From: Druceiella hillmani
Lineage: Eukaryota; Arthropoda; Insecta; Lepidoptera; Hepialidae
Reading direction: 5' to 3'
Assembly (NCBI GenBank): GCA_039881145.1
Contig: JAYKKI010000004.1
Location: 42,999,001-43,063,000 of the forward strand
DNA length: 64,000 nt
Shown here: one piece after another, positions 1-12,179 of the stretch
Numbering within the stretch: position 1 is the stretch's first letter
Layout of the letters: each line of letters begins with the position of its first letter
Program-made: the position numbers and the translations under genes
The notes under the pieces: model-generated
Told to the model about the DNA's origin: nothing
Seen by the model: the letters and a program-made list of their open reading frames with translations, nothing else
The model's database searches: none

Positions 1-930
1 TACTTTCTCAAAGCATGAAGTAATTGTTTCATTGCAGTATGAGAACTTGAGAGTAGCTTTGCGGATAATGTGAACTTAACCTGAGATAGCAATGCTTCTT
101 AATTTTTATAAATTGAATCACCCTAAATGAGAAACCAACATAATGACTTCTTCGTTGGAGAGCACAATTTGAGTTATCGTTCCTCATTAATTGATCGATC
201 GTTTCATTCTAAGCACTATAAGTTCTGTGCGTAAAATTTCCCTATTTTTATTGTCCTTTACTCTTCTAAACCCAGTTGATAACTGTACAGATAATCGAAC
301 TCTGCCAGAGATGTTCGAGAAATTTCCATTACGTTCCAGAAATCGCTAAAAAAACTGTCGAGTTTATTATTTGCCAAGTTAATATTTTGATTTTAATTTT
401 ATGAATTAACCTACCACTGCAATTACGTTGTGTGTAATTTTTATTAATTTTTGTTTTATATCCAATAAGTGAAAGGACGAAATTCATAAAACTAAGTGCT
501 ACATGTTCTTCTAAAAATCCTTTAAAATAAAAAAAATGAAGTTAAACTGCCTGTATCACGTAAATAATAAAACACGAGATATTTGCTGATTCCGCAAACA
601 ATATTTCTTAATTGTATTAAAGAACCTCAGCGAGATTCCTTTTAAAATTCCACGCTGTCCAAACGAGACGAGTAATTAAAATTTTGTGAACTTTAGCTCT
701 TTCCATTTTAACTTGTATACAATGTTGCGTTGTTGTTTGATATCTGGTTTGCTGATATGCTAATTAGATAATATTTATCGATAATACTATCTAATTGTCA
801 GCATCTTTGTGTATGTGAATTTTATGATGGGGAAAAATATTTTTTGAAGAACCCTTATAAGATCGCGGGTTCGTCCGTCACAGCCATTTTTTAGAAACCG
901 GTTAAAGCATAATATATATCTTATATGCAT
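1..930. other. AT-rich non-coding stretch
   Basis: No reading frame with recognisable protein similarity, no splice-flanked exon and no RNA gene were seen on either strand. Composition is uniformly AT-rich with scattered homopolymer runs, as expected of insect intergenic or intronic DNA. Confidence 0.6.
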
Positions 931-931
931 G

Positions 932-998
<67 letters not shown>
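931..998. repeat. (TA)n microsatellite
   Basis: A nearly pure TA dinucleotide run. The short frames across it translate to alternating Ile/Tyr and are artefacts of the repeat. Confidence 0.97.
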
Positions 999-999
<1 letters not shown>

Positions 1000-1433
1000 G
1001 CATGCATATAATATATTTTATATTCATATTGGGAATAATAATACTAATATTGGCAAATAATTTAATTGAAATGCCATACAACATCGAAATCGAATACTAC
1101 GCATACTTAACAAATTTAAAAAATAACGTGGTTAATAACCTAAACAGTTTTTTTTGGACAAAATGCGAATTTCTCAAAACCACAGCAACATTGCATTTTA
1201 AAATTTTGAAAATGCTTTTTTCGCTTTGCAAGAAATTAAAAAATGAACTTTAAAATTATTTTTGTTATTGATGAAATCATTTAATTAATCCTAATACCCG
1301 ATAGCTCCCGTGAAAGGTCGAGGCCTATAATTTACTAAATGATAAGGATGGTTAAACAGCAATTAAATAAGATTGAACAATAGCTACTTCCGATTCAAGT
1401 GCTAATAATAAAATTTGAGTATTTTTATATTTC
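999..1433. other. AT-rich non-coding stretch
   Basis: Unremarkable AT-rich sequence between two microsatellites. An 83-codon open frame crosses it but starts next to the TA run, has a biased low-complexity composition, and matches nothing I recognise. Confidence 0.5.
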
Positions 1434-1545
1434 ACACACACACACACGCGCGCACGCATAGGCACACGCACACGCACACACACACATACAAATGGGCGCG
1501 AGCGGGCGCTCGCGTGTTTGTATGCGTGTGTGTGGGTGCACAAAA
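1434..1545. repeat. (CA)n followed by inverted (GT)n microsatellite
   Basis: A CA-rich tract (about 1434-1487) changes over a short GC core containing 'gcgagcgggcgctcgc' to a TG-rich tract (about 1514-1543). The two halves are therefore mutually complementary and could fold as a hairpin. Frames over it read His/Thr or Cys/Val and are not genes. Confidence 0.9.
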
Positions 1546-4500
1546 AGGTAAAAATATTGAAATAAGAATGAATTTACACCGGACGAACGAAAATTAAATT
1601 TTATTGCAAAAAAAATGTTTTGAAGGTCTCAAGCCAAAGTCAATGGCCTCGTCGTTGATTTATTGTCGGTTTTTGATTTTCATGCTGAATCGGCGGTTTG
1701 TAATGAAATGTAACGAATTTGGATTTTTTTTCCTTCTCTTCAAGTGCATCAACAGTAAACACCGTAAAATCTTTTTATTTTCGCCGACTTCGTAATTACC
1801 TCTCCCACTGAGCTTATGTGCAGGCTATCTGCCGGTCTAGTAGTGTTCGTTTATGGTTCCTACTTTTCATTTTAGTGCATTTCATTGTGACTATTACTTT
1901 TAACGTGTTTCCTAGCAAATCATCAACAACATTTTTCATGACACATTTGGCCTTATTTTCATTTATATAAGAAATGAAAATAAGACATAAACTATTTGTT
2001 AAAAATTATTTCAAATTAATGCTGAATTTAATGGTACAAATTAATTCAGTATTTAAAAATTCCGACATATATATACATAGGTGTGTGTCCTTTAAACTTT
2101 CATTAATAGAAAAGCGCAGATGCTGCGCGTCGCAGTTGGGTGACTGAAATGATTACAATTATGTTTTCCAGTTTCCTATAATAGAGGAAAGATTTGCTAA
2201 TTGGTATATTATTGAAAATTCTTTTGCTTTTTATAATTGATTCTCCTCATTTGCTTTCATAAATTATAAAGTATTATGTAAAATGGAGCTGTTTCCAGCC
2301 CATTAAATTCAATCAACAATATTGCATGTTGAAAAACTGTAAATTACGTGGCAAAATGTTAATATTTTGAAATGAGGCATAACGCGTCTTTATTATGTAC
2401 AGCTACTTTTATTTAGATTTATTATGTATAACTTTCAAAACAACTTTAACTGAAGATATGTTGAATCAACTTCTATTATTATCAAATTTATGTTGAAATA
2501 TTTCAATTTTAGGTGAAATTATTTGCGGTCAATTATTTGGAAAACGTTCAAAACATTTAATGCACTATGTGTTCATCGAGAGCCTCGAATGGAGCTTTTA
2601 GTGACATTGAAAAACAAATAAAAGGTTTTGTCTTTTACACCCACAAGGGTCGTATATTTTTTGATTCACTTATCCGGTTTCGCTGCACAATGGACAGTGG
2701 TCCTTTCTCCGTTCTTATTTGTACTTAGCAAAATATTTTACGTTATTGACGCAGATTTTTCTCTATGGTTGTATAGATATTCTTGTATCTATTTCTGTAT
2801 GTCACATAATTGGTTAGAATAACCTTTTTTATGTTAAAAGGTAAATAAGGTTTTTGCATTTTTTTAAATTTTGTACTGTAATAAATAGATTTTTTAATTT
2901 ACGCTTCCATGCATGTTAATGAATATTTAATTGCATGTGTGTATGTGTGGGTTATTTAACTTTTTTGTCTGTTTCCCTTTTATCCCTTTGTATCGAGTTT
3001 AATTACACGAATATCATTAATTTACTCAAGTGGATTGGCTTTTGTTTCGTGTCATTCAAACATCAAGTAATAATAAAAATATTTGATTTGACGATACCTG
3101 CATTACAATATATTCTCTATATTGCGTTATATACCGGTCTGTGGATTTCTTGCAAAATAAATTTTTGCAAGTCATTTATTGACTTTAAATATATTTTTAG
3201 GATTTTGCTGTTATAATAATTGAATGTTAATTAAAAATAATTACAAAAAGCTACTGCGAAATTAGTTTAATGTTATTAACCTGTTGTTTTAATATTATTA
3301 ACATTATCTTTTCAATGGGTTTACTTATTTCGTTCAGACAAATAATTCGATAATTCTTGTTTTCAGGCCTATTTATTTTTTTATTTAATTCTAAATTATT
3401 TTAACAATATTCACTGCCGAGTAAAAGTCCAGATTACAATTGTTGCATTTTTTGTTTAGATTTTTTGTACAGATTGTTTGCATAATGTACCATATCGGTG
3501 TAAATTACTTGCAAATTTTAGTGATAGGACTATTTCAACGATGATATAAATGAATGGGTGAAAAAACATTATGAAAATATTTCTTTGTAAAAGGAAGCAC
3601 AAGAACTATTTTCTTTTTCTGCTTTCCAACTCAACCCATTAATAATAACAAAACATGCTTCACAAAACGTAATAATAATTATTAGAGTTGAAAATTACTT
3701 GGCTTTAAGGGGCGGACAAAAGGTATGAGAGCAAAAATAGAGACCTTTAATAATTCGAAATCCCATTTCTTCCACTCTAATTAATACATTAGTTAATTTA
3801 TAGGCTACTCATAAAGATAACGTAAGTAAAACAATCAATACCCTGACGATATTTCGATATTACAAACATGAAAAATAATTTTCACAAGTCGGTCGTCAGT
3901 TGACAAGTCAAAGTCAATAACCATTAATCGTAGATGTGTTTATTTGAGAGGACGATAACAGCCGTCGTTAAGTTATAAGAGTAATTTCACATGCTTGTGC
4001 GGTGGTGTAAATTGTTAACTATATTACATTCTTCTGTTATCTTTAGCCGTAATGAAATGGATTCTTTAACCGTCATTTTGCTCATGCGTATTAGGAAATT
4101 TCAACGAGTAGCTCATTATTTCCGCTCACCTGTTTGTGTAGTTTTAGAGAGGGAAAGATGTAAATTCGTTTGCACATCATCTTTGGTTAATTTAATGAAA
4201 TAGCGAGTAAGTTAATGAGATGTGAGGAAATGAGGTATGAGTGTAATAAGTACGGACTTAAATTTGAGTGTGGGTAGCTGTTAATATGAAGAATGAATGG
4301 ATAAATTGATTAACAGTTTATTGTAAGAAATAGCATTGGACAGACTATTAATTCAACCAATATTCTGGAATAAAGAGCGAAGAAATAATAATGTATTTCA
4401 AGTGAATACAGTATTCTTGTTATCACTAGTGTTGCACTTGGTGAATAGGTTTGAGACTAAAAAGATTTGTTGTTCGGTAAACAAATCGTTACCCTAAAGA

Positions 4501-5328
4501 CACTTAACCGAGTTGAAAATTTGTTGTTCAGACTCCGCCATAGTATGAAATTTATAATTTTTTGTTTTTCAGACTCCACTGTAAGGTGAAAATTTTACAG
4601 CATCATACAATTTAGGATCTTATTTATAAATTATATTTTCATTTGTCCACAAACAACGGCTAACTCACAGAAAGAGTTGTCTCACTTAAAGGTTTAAACT
4701 GTTAAGGAGCTTTAAAACTTCTATTGAAGTAGTAAGAAACTATTGAAAAGGAAATATTTAAACTGGTAGACATTCCTGGCTTCACATTTATAATTATTGT
4801 ATTCATAAATTCGAATATAGATCTGTATTGAAACGAAGTTCTTAGAAGTATAATAATGATAAGAAAGGCAAATTTGCGGAAGTTCATTATAATTTAACGT
4901 AAAACATCATTACAATTATTTGTAATGATATTTTATTTATTTATGTCTTTGCAATCAAAGGTGATTGAACTCTGCATAAAAAATTATATATTTTTACACT
5001 TTTCATATTTTTAATATAACTACCCCGAATCACTTAGCGTTTAACATTACTATAATTACTAAAAAGTAAACAGCTTCACCTATAGTTTGTTATTGAAAAA
5101 ATACATATTTTTAAAAAGAAAATCTCACATATATATCAGTTAGTTACTAAACTATGAAAGTAGCATTTACAAAGTCTTCATAAATAATTTGTTGCTTTGA
5201 TTGAAATTATTGAAAGATATTTTTATCGAAACGAGAACTTAATTTTATTATAAGAATTCACTGCAGATTTTGTCAAGCTGACTGAGTTCTATTAGTAAGT
5301 ACTAATTCGTTTATATTCAATAAACAAC
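1546..5328. other. AT-rich non-coding stretch
   Basis: Several open frames of 60-93 codons occur here (for example 2628-2822, 2935-3216, 3991-4203 plus and 4702-4887 minus). None shows a conserved motif, splice context or coding-like base composition. Around 4500-4600 a short phrase, 'tcagactcc', recurs 60 bases apart. Nothing else supports a feature. Confidence 0.5.
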
Positions 5329-5446
5329 AACACGGAAACATCTAAATACTAACTCGTTTAAAAAAAACTAAACGGAAATACCTAAATACTCCTCGTTTAA
5401 AAAAAAAACTAAAAGCGAATATATTTTTCGCGTTTAGTTTTTTTTT
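5329..5446. repeat. Two ~50-bp direct repeats and an A/T hairpin
   Basis: A unit built on 'cggaaa.a.ctaaatact..ctcgttt' plus an A-run and 'acta' occurs twice in tandem (about 5333-5369 and 5372-5412). The second copy's A-run followed by 'ctaaaagcgaa' pairs with 'ttcgcgtttag' plus a T-run at about 5427-5446, giving a hairpin with roughly 20-bp arms. Confidence 0.6.
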
Positions 5447-5799
5447 CGTGTTTATTCATACTTTTATCATTATTTGAAGAATTCTACTAAGATATAATGA
5501 ATTTAAGGTCCATTTACACTAATGAAGGATAATTTTGTAATATAGGTGTAACAAAATAATGGACTAAAATCGTATTATTCCATCTGGTCACACTAATTAT
5601 GAAAGAAGCAAATAAAATTAGATGATTTCAAAAACCGCACTGTGTTTTATTAAGTTTTTGGCACAGTCCCGCTATTAATTACTAGCTTAATTAGAAAACA
5701 GTGCGTTTTACGTGTCGACAATTACCTTACTAACGTTCCAAAATTGAAAAGCCGTAAGAATTACGACGATTGGTGTTTTGCGGCGTAAAATGTGCTCGT
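5447..5799. other. AT-rich flank of the Copia relic
   Basis: I searched this stretch for a 5' LTR end or primer-binding site of the adjoining Copia relic and saw none. Base composition becomes slightly less AT-rich after about 5750. Confidence 0.4.
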
Positions 5800-6215
5800 G
5801 TTGGTGGGAATGGCGGACGCAATTGAGCAGCCATTACAGGCAACGGCTACTGCGGTTTAGAAAACCAAATCAAAACTGATTTTGACAATCACTGCTTCGC
5901 TATATGTATATATTAAATAAATAGCGACGATATATGATTTGTGGGAAACGTTAAAGGACATGTTAGACGATTCTGGTTATTCCCAAAATATTATTTGAGA
6001 AATATCATAATCCATGACTCGGCCAGCTTATTTAAATGGCACAGAATCTAAATAAAACTGATTTTGAGATAAATGACCAGTGGACGGCATCGCTTATGTT
6101 AGCAGGTCTTCTAGAAAAGTGTGGGTATGGGCTGTTAAGCATTCGGGAATAAACATCAGTGCGGACGCTATAAAAACCAAGTTATTGGACATCAACTCAG
6201 ATTTTTAAGTTAAGT
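5800..6215 (+). pseudogene. Copia gag (UBN2-like) fragment
   Basis: Short in-frame pieces match the Copia capsid region: 'DLWETLKDMLDDSGYSQ' near 5940-5990, a 'WTASLMLAGL' segment near 6075-6105 and 'ISADAIKTKLLDI' near 6155-6193. In Copia gag the corresponding order is a W-x-x-L helix, then L-M-L-A-G-L-P, then a segment ending T-K-L-L. The pieces are separated by stops and frameshifts, so no protein can be made. The assignment rests on the order and spacing of these phrases, recognised by eye. Confidence 0.75.
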
Positions 6216-6349
6216 CTGAATGTGCATTTCTCGCTAAAAAATTTCATAAGCATGGTAGCGCAGGCGCATCCGCAACATTTTGGCGTGAATGGAAGTGGAG
6301 ACATAAGTCATCTGTTAATGCGAGTGGAAACGACAAAACGCGAAAGAAA

Positions 6350-6805
6350 GTAATTTGTTGTTACAGATATAAGCAGACTGGACTCTTCAAAAATCAATGT
6401 TCATTGACAGAAAAAGAAAAAAAAATCATTGAGTGCATCAAGGAATTCAGTGAAACTTACTGTAAAGTCCATCAGAAAACAAATTGCTATAATCCGGAAC
6501 GAAATAAGCTGTATGAAAACGAGAATAGGTTAGTAGTTGAGAAAACTTATTGTCTTCTGTTTCATGCCAAATTTGAGAAACTTCTTTGGGAAGAGGCCGT
6601 TAATATAGTTGTATATGTAAAAAAGCTGATCACCAGCAGCAGATATAGATAATAACACTACTCACTGTTTTTTAGGTTCGTATAACTTACGATTTTTTAG
6701 CAACACAGTGGTGTTTCATATCCTGAAAGAAAAGGGCATAAAATGGAATAAGAAAGCAAAGAAAATGTATCTAGTTGAATATTCTGAGACTAATAAAGTG
6801 AGGTT
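6350..6805 (+). pseudogene. Copia nucleocapsid knuckle fused to integrase C-terminal remnant
   Basis: An 82-codon open frame at 6404-6652 is extended upstream by a CCHC-like phrase 'CCYRYKQTGLFKNQC', where the second cysteine of the knuckle reads Tyr and the His reads Phe. Soon after, the frame reads 'VEKTYCLLFHAKFEKLLW', which corresponds to the integrase C-terminal motif V-E-K-x-R-C-L-L-x-D-A. The protease and the integrase DDE core are therefore deleted between roughly residues 20 and 35 of this frame. A second piece near 6725-6805 reads 'IKWNKKAKKMYLVEYSE', matching the post-integrase K-W-x-x-K-S-x-x-x-x-L-V-G-Y-S-E motif. The knuckle has lost zinc ligands. Inactive. Confidence 0.8.
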
Positions 6806-6889
6806 CGTTATAGAGCAATGCTTATCGCTTGTCAAACCCAAAAGAAAAGGATAAACTTTAACAAAACATTTTCACTAATTTTAAGATAT

Positions 6890-7765
6890 TCAACTTTGAG
6901 TCTATTGATAGGTTGGATGTTGAACTAGGGCTTAATATGAATCCTACAATATTTCTGTATGGTATTTTGATGAAAAAGTATTCAGACTTTGATAATTACA
7001 ATAACAAAGTTATAAAGCTAAAGTGAGTAAGCTATGCACTCAAACAGTCAGTTAGAGCTTGATACACTAGAATAGAGGAATATGAGGATGAACTATGGAC
7101 CTTGTCTTTTAGTAGAAAGTGATAATAATGTAAAAAATTGATGTAGCTTTATTTGTATGTTATTTCTTTGCTTCGTAACTGTGGGAACACATGTGAAGAA
7201 TTGAAAAATGAACTTAGTTATAATTTATTATATTAGTTCTAATTTAGTTTTAAATAAGCAAAATTTAAATTCCGACAGTGTTTGGATATGCATGGCAATG
7301 TTTATAAATATTGTTTTACAGTTAACCAAAAGCAATTTGTTGACATTATTTTAAAGAAATTTAATATGTCAGATTGTTCACATTCAGATACAAAGTTGGA
7401 AGTTTGATGTATTTATCAATACTTACCAGACCAGTTATTTCTTATAGTTTAAGTTTTCTATGTCAGTAATTACCTTATTGTTTTAATAACTTATTGTTTT
7501 AATGAAACTCATCGGAAACATTTGAAACGTTTGTTACGATACTTAATTAAAATTAAGAATGTTGGTTTAAAGAGTAGCATGGAATAGGAGAATATTGCTT
7601 TATTCAAATCCTATGAGGAAGTCATTTATTTAAGGAATATATTATGTGAGTTAATTTCATCAAATGAAAGTTTGTACAGTGATAACCGAAGTTTTTTTCA
7701 AATTAACATCTAATCCATTGTTTCGTAACAAGCGTATCAAACACCAAACAACAACCAACAATTCA
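6890..7765 (+). pseudogene. Copia reverse transcriptase and RNase H fragments
   Basis: Pieces in order: 'FLYGILMKKYSDFDNYNNKV' (about 6950-7010), then 'YALKQSVRA' with a stop where Trp is expected (about 7032-7062), matching the family motif Y-G-L-K-Q-S-x-R-A-W. Next come 'QFVDIILKKFNMSDC' (about 7330-7377), 'HRKHLKRLLRYLIKIKNVGL' (about 7508-7568) and 'YEEVIYLRNILCEL' (about 7612-7653). These last three match the connection and RNase H regions. The Y-V-D-D catalytic box is absent, so part of the RT core is lost. Multiple stops and frame changes make it non-functional. Confidence 0.8.
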
Positions 7766-7770
7766 AGTAC

Positions 7771-9388
7771 AAATGAACATTATAAATTTTGGAATTTATT
7801 GGGAATGTCTGAAATTTAAACTGTAATTGAAGTTTCAAGTCAATGGAGTGCACATTATTTTGTTAGAAAAGGATGTTATATATGTTGTTATAGCTAAATA
7901 AGGCGATTCTGATAATATTTTGCTCGATTTATGACAAATTTCCTGGGTTACGAATTCTTTTAAGTGGTAGCTTGTAAGATTATCCGTAGGGCAGCGATTT
8001 TTCAGAAACATTTAGGTATCTTGTTTGTTATTATTAACTGAGAAATAAGAAACAACCTATATTTAAATTTAAATTTAGAAAGCTGTCACTTAATATCCTA
8101 GTCTATCAAACTGACCTCCAACATGGATAATTAACTTTTTGTACAGAACATTACAAACGTTCAATTTAGGACAATATTATCTTATATTATGCCAACTTTT
8201 AATTACAATTGTCAAATGATTTCCGAAAAATGCTTTTGACAAGCAGAAAGGTAGCTAGATAGGCCATAGGGGTTCCACAATTGTTAGGTTTTTTTAACAT
8301 AATTTGTTACGAAACATTAAATACCAAAAAAATCAGATCTTATGTTGAATGCAATAAATTCGTATATAGTAAGCTGATTAATTAAAGTACAGCATGTAAT
8401 GATTGTTAAACTTAGACGAAACAATAAAATTATTTAATTCTTAGGCATGTTCTATATTCATTTCATTAACTTCCCCATTTATAAAAAAAAGATAACGATG
8501 ATAGTAATAATTATAATAAATAAAATGAAAAAAATCGGTAAAACTAGTATTTTTATATATTATTATTTTAGAATTAATATGTAACCTTAACACAGTTACT
8601 GTTTTATTGTCGATATACTAACTTTTATTAAAATAATAAATTTTTAATAAAATAATACATTATTTGTGTAGCTTTAGTTTGGAAATATTTTCTAATGAAT
8701 TCGTGAAATGAAATATGAATTCAACATAAATTTTGTCACTGAACAAAGAACTTTTGATAATATTTTTTTGCAAACCGGGTTATTAATGACAGAATTAACC
8801 TAGTGTCAATGAAAACAAATACTATAAAATATATAAGTTATGCAACTTGGCAATGAAATGTAATAACTTATAATCCCAGCTTACAAAATGCACATATATT
8901 AACGAATACGAACAATGACCCTTATGTTTTTCCATTTTCCTACCATCTGTGTTACTGCAACATCAAACACACACGGCGTTTGATGTCTCGATATTGTTTT
9001 CCGAAGTTGACAATCCACACGTTTGAAGGGAACGCGATTAACATTTAATGGCTAACTGGGATTGAATGATGATGTCTAAAGTCATCTATATACTTAGCGA
9101 ATTTGAATTTTAAAATTTACTTCATTTAAATAACGTGGCCACACATGCAGTAAAAAGGTAAAGTTTATTTTGTTACGTTAGTATTTTTATATAGTTGATA
9201 AACACATATATTTTTTAAAATTACTCTAAACTATATTGATAACAACGAGCTAGAAGATGATGTAGGTAACGCACAGGCGTCAGCTTAAACAACCAGATTT
9301 TTTCTACAAATACTATAAATATTGACTTCTAGTTATAAGATGTGAGAGAATATACTATAAAAATAACAAAATATGACCATTTTTGCAG
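7771..9388. other. AT-rich non-coding stretch
   Basis: No coding similarity or element boundary was seen. A small inverted repeat 'acatcaaac...gtttgatgt' sits at 8959-8985. Confidence 0.5.
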
Positions 9389-9491
9389 GTATCTCGAGCG
9401 CAGTCACGTGCTGTGCACCGAACGCAGGTGCAGTCTCGCCATTGTCAGCAGCTTCATCTTGCCTCCAATTCTCTGTACTCCAGCCTTCATG
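9389..9491 (+). CDS. Candidate internal exon, GPCR TM4-like
   Basis: A 103-bp segment less AT-rich than its surroundings is bounded by a strong acceptor ('catttttgcag') and a consensus donor ('ATG|gtgagtgt'). One frame is open through it and reads YLERSHVLCTERRCSLAI followed by VSSFILPPILCTPAFM. It has basic residues and a Cys-Thr pair before a hydrophobic helix with Pro residues. This resembles the intracellular loop 2 to TM4 region of insect rhodopsin-family peptide receptors, where 'LCT..R' just before TM4 is common. No companion exon was found in the window, so the gene would have to have introns of many kilobases. It could instead be a chance open segment or an exon of an unrelated membrane protein. 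Identity is an inference; the splice sites are seen. Confidence 0.4.
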
Positions 9492-9850
9492 GTGAGTGTC
9501 ATTGTACAATATATACTTATTTCATGCTCCTCCAGCCATTTCCAGAAAGTGATATTTTTTCCTGAGGCTCGTTCTAAAATTTCTGTATACATTAAATGGA
9601 TGTAATACTTTTCTTTCAGATGAAAGCTGTACAAGTAATATCTTTCCACCAAATTACTCTTTCAGATCATATCCCAACATTTAATCTCTGAAACAATAGA
9701 GGCAGTTTTATTATTTTTCGGAATAATTATCCTTATCCTTATCCTTATTTTGAAATATTTTCGTACAAGCCTTAGGATGTTAGGAATTTCATACATATGT
9801 AAAATCATGAATTTGGAAAATTTAAAAATATCATTGTTTAAAACAGTTAA

Positions 9851-9874
9851 AACTTAACATTATAATGTTAAGTT
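9851..9874. repeat. Perfect 24-bp palindrome
   Basis: 'aacttaacatta' is followed directly by its reverse complement 'taatgttaagtt', with no spacer. It could form a cruciform or bind a dimeric protein, but a chance AT-rich palindrome is possible. Confidence 0.7.
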
Positions 9875-10152
9875 TAACCTACACAAATATAATTGCATCT
9901 CATCTCTTCGCTATCTAAAGTGGCGAAGGATGTGAAGGTAGATAACTATCTAAATTCATGAGACCGAAACAAGACTCCTGTTAACCTAAAGTAAAAATCA
10001 ATATCTTATTCCTAATTCTGAGACAATAATAATTTAAAAAATGGCTAAAAACATCCCTAAAAACTAATAAAACATTTATTTGCAATAGACTTAGGACTTT
10101 AACTTTTTTACATTTTCCTTATTATTTGTAAAAATTACTTGTGGTTTATGAA

Positions 10153-10197
10153 AAACCTGTATCTTTAAATTTTAACAAAATTTAAAGATATGGGTTT
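10153..10197. repeat. Short hairpin, ~21-bp arms
   Basis: 'ctttaaatttt' and its flank pair with 'aaaatttaaag' and its flank over about 21 bases, with two mismatches and a 3-base loop. Confidence 0.65.
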
Positions 10198-12179
10198 GTC
10201 ATAATATTTCTTTATATTATATATAGGGTTTTAGAAACTTAATTTATTGAGATGCATGCATGATATTTGTGTGAAAATGATAAGGCGCCTTTAAGGGAAT
10301 ACTTGTAGCTTCCAAAAACCTCGTCAGAAATGTTACTTGAAAAAGAAAATCCCTATCTTAGAAAATCTATTTTAAAAATTCGATGAATTTTTTAAATTTT
10401 TTTGAGAAACCCTATACAATTTTATCAGGACATATTGAATCATTGAAATGTTCACATATTTATTTAACTGATCCTATATCTAAAACATTTACACAAAGGC
10501 AAATCGCTCAAATTGTCTTTTCCATATATCCTTTATCTTCAAAAATATCACTATGAATAAAAAAAGTTATAGGATTACTATGAAATATATATCTCAAAAT
10601 GAGGTTCATGTTCTATATTTTTTTTGTTCGGAATTCATTTAGAAGAACTTTGGTGTAATCTTTACTTAAAAAAAAAGTTTAAAAAGTTTTGCGGATAAAT
10701 TATTCTGCTGTTTTGCATTATTAAAAATATCACAAGTTTTATTATAATTTCAGTGTCGTAGTTATTATTTTAAATTCGAATTATTTATGTAAAATGTTGA
10801 ATTAAATTAACATAAAATATTGTAAGGTATATAACCTTTCGATTTGAAACTAGGCTACCTTAAAGTGAAATAAAGAATATTATTTTTTCGAGGTTTAAGT
10901 AATATCACGTCCTGCGGCTTGTTCAAAGATGTCGAAATTCAAAAAAAGGGATTTTCTTCTCCGGTGATTTTCTTCTCTTATTTATCGCCTCCAACTCCCC
11001 TCGAGTTTGCAGGCGATAAATATATTTTATTAAAGTTTGTATCCTGTTATATTCACCATGGTAAATTTCGTTATCTAAACTTTAATAGGCCACGGCGTTT
11101 AATGAGAGTTGTTGATGAGTAAGAATCGGAATACCACGTTTCTTTCATAAGCGTTTACTGGTCCTCTTATTTGGAACGATATGTCCGTTAAATTATATAG
11201 CCATAATTCTTCTTTATCGCATAAAGGAAGCTTTATTTCAATGTATAATAAATGTACTATCGCATGTTGTAAGAAATATAACCACTTTTATAGGCAAACC
11301 ATTGATAATCAGTTATGGCCCCTGATTCGAACCTATTCGAATATATTTCCAATAATTTAGAGGATGAATTTCTAAGTAGACTTTACTTCACTTCATAGAA
11401 GTTCAAACGAATTGGCGAATACACTTCGTCAAATTTCGCAAAATTGTTACCTTGGCAGTGATACAGAAGCGTATTACTATGCGAAATAATTTCAACGAGG
11501 TGATTCTTTAAAGAGGAAATATTACACGATATTAGTCACAATAAAAGCACGCTTTGGAGTTAGTCGTTAGATACCAAGACAATTATCAAGTTATATCTTT
11601 ATTCTAATTAAAGACACATCTACTTATATATGGGAAGGGGAGTGCGGAATGGTCTAAGGTAAGTTTGTGATCAATAAATCGCGAAGGAGGTCTAATTTGT
11701 CCGTAAATCGTAAATCCGACCGTAAAACCTCTTCTTTATTGATGTGCCGACCTAAATTACAGGTATTAGAGATACCCAAAGGCTTCGGGTAAAATTAATA
11801 CTGGCAGGGTTGAGGAACTGGTAAAAACTGGCAAGCATTGGATTGTTTGCAAAATATGTTCAAAAACAAAGTTATCATTTACATTTTTGGAGTTAGAGAG
11901 ATTTGTTTAGTTACAGGAATTTGCAATAAAATGAAGGAGCAAGGAAATGGGAAAAGGTAAAATTATGTTTTTATTTGATTTTGCCAAGATTTTGAAAGTT
12001 CACTATATAAATAATTGAACCTCAATAATATTATTTGTTTTATTTATTTATACTTTAACGTACATATAATATATTCATTTGGCGGATTTATTGCTACATG
12101 GACAATCTCTTCCAGTCAACTACATTTATTAAATATAAACATTTTGTGATTTAATCATAAATCTTAACATGGTTGGAAA

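Larger units (their letters stand above)
5800..7770 (+). mobile_element. Degenerate Ty1/Copia LTR retrotransposon, internally deleted, no LTRs seen
   Basis: Collinear fragments of a Copia polyprotein appear in order on the plus strand: gag UBN2-like region, CCHC knuckle, integrase C-terminal part, a post-integrase linker, parts of reverse transcriptase, and RNase H. They lie in changing frames broken by many stops. A full Copia coding region is usually about 4 kb, so half or more is lost, notably protease and most of the integrase catalytic core. No flanking direct repeats that could be LTRs were noticed. The element is an old, dead insertion. Confidence 0.85.
9492..12036. other. AT-rich non-coding stretch with small palindromes
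   Basis: If the upstream exon is real this is intron. It contains (1) a 'tatcct' triplet run near 9728-9750, (2) the palindromes listed separately at 9851 and 10153, and (3) a 67-codon open frame at 10919-11122 of unknown meaning. Near 11650 'tctaag|gtaagtttg' looks like a donor site without a convincing exon. Confidence 0.45.

Noticed and set aside
902..1084. Open frames reading alternating Ile and Tyr across TA arrays (also at 16532-16741, 26335-26544, 46482-46679, 51545-51808, 52862-53173, 61871-62150)
   Set aside because: They are translations of (TA)n microsatellites with no non-repetitive coding part.
5447..8500. Search for LTRs flanking the Copia relic
   Set aside because: No pair of direct repeats with TG...CA ends was found; sequences on both sides look unrelated.
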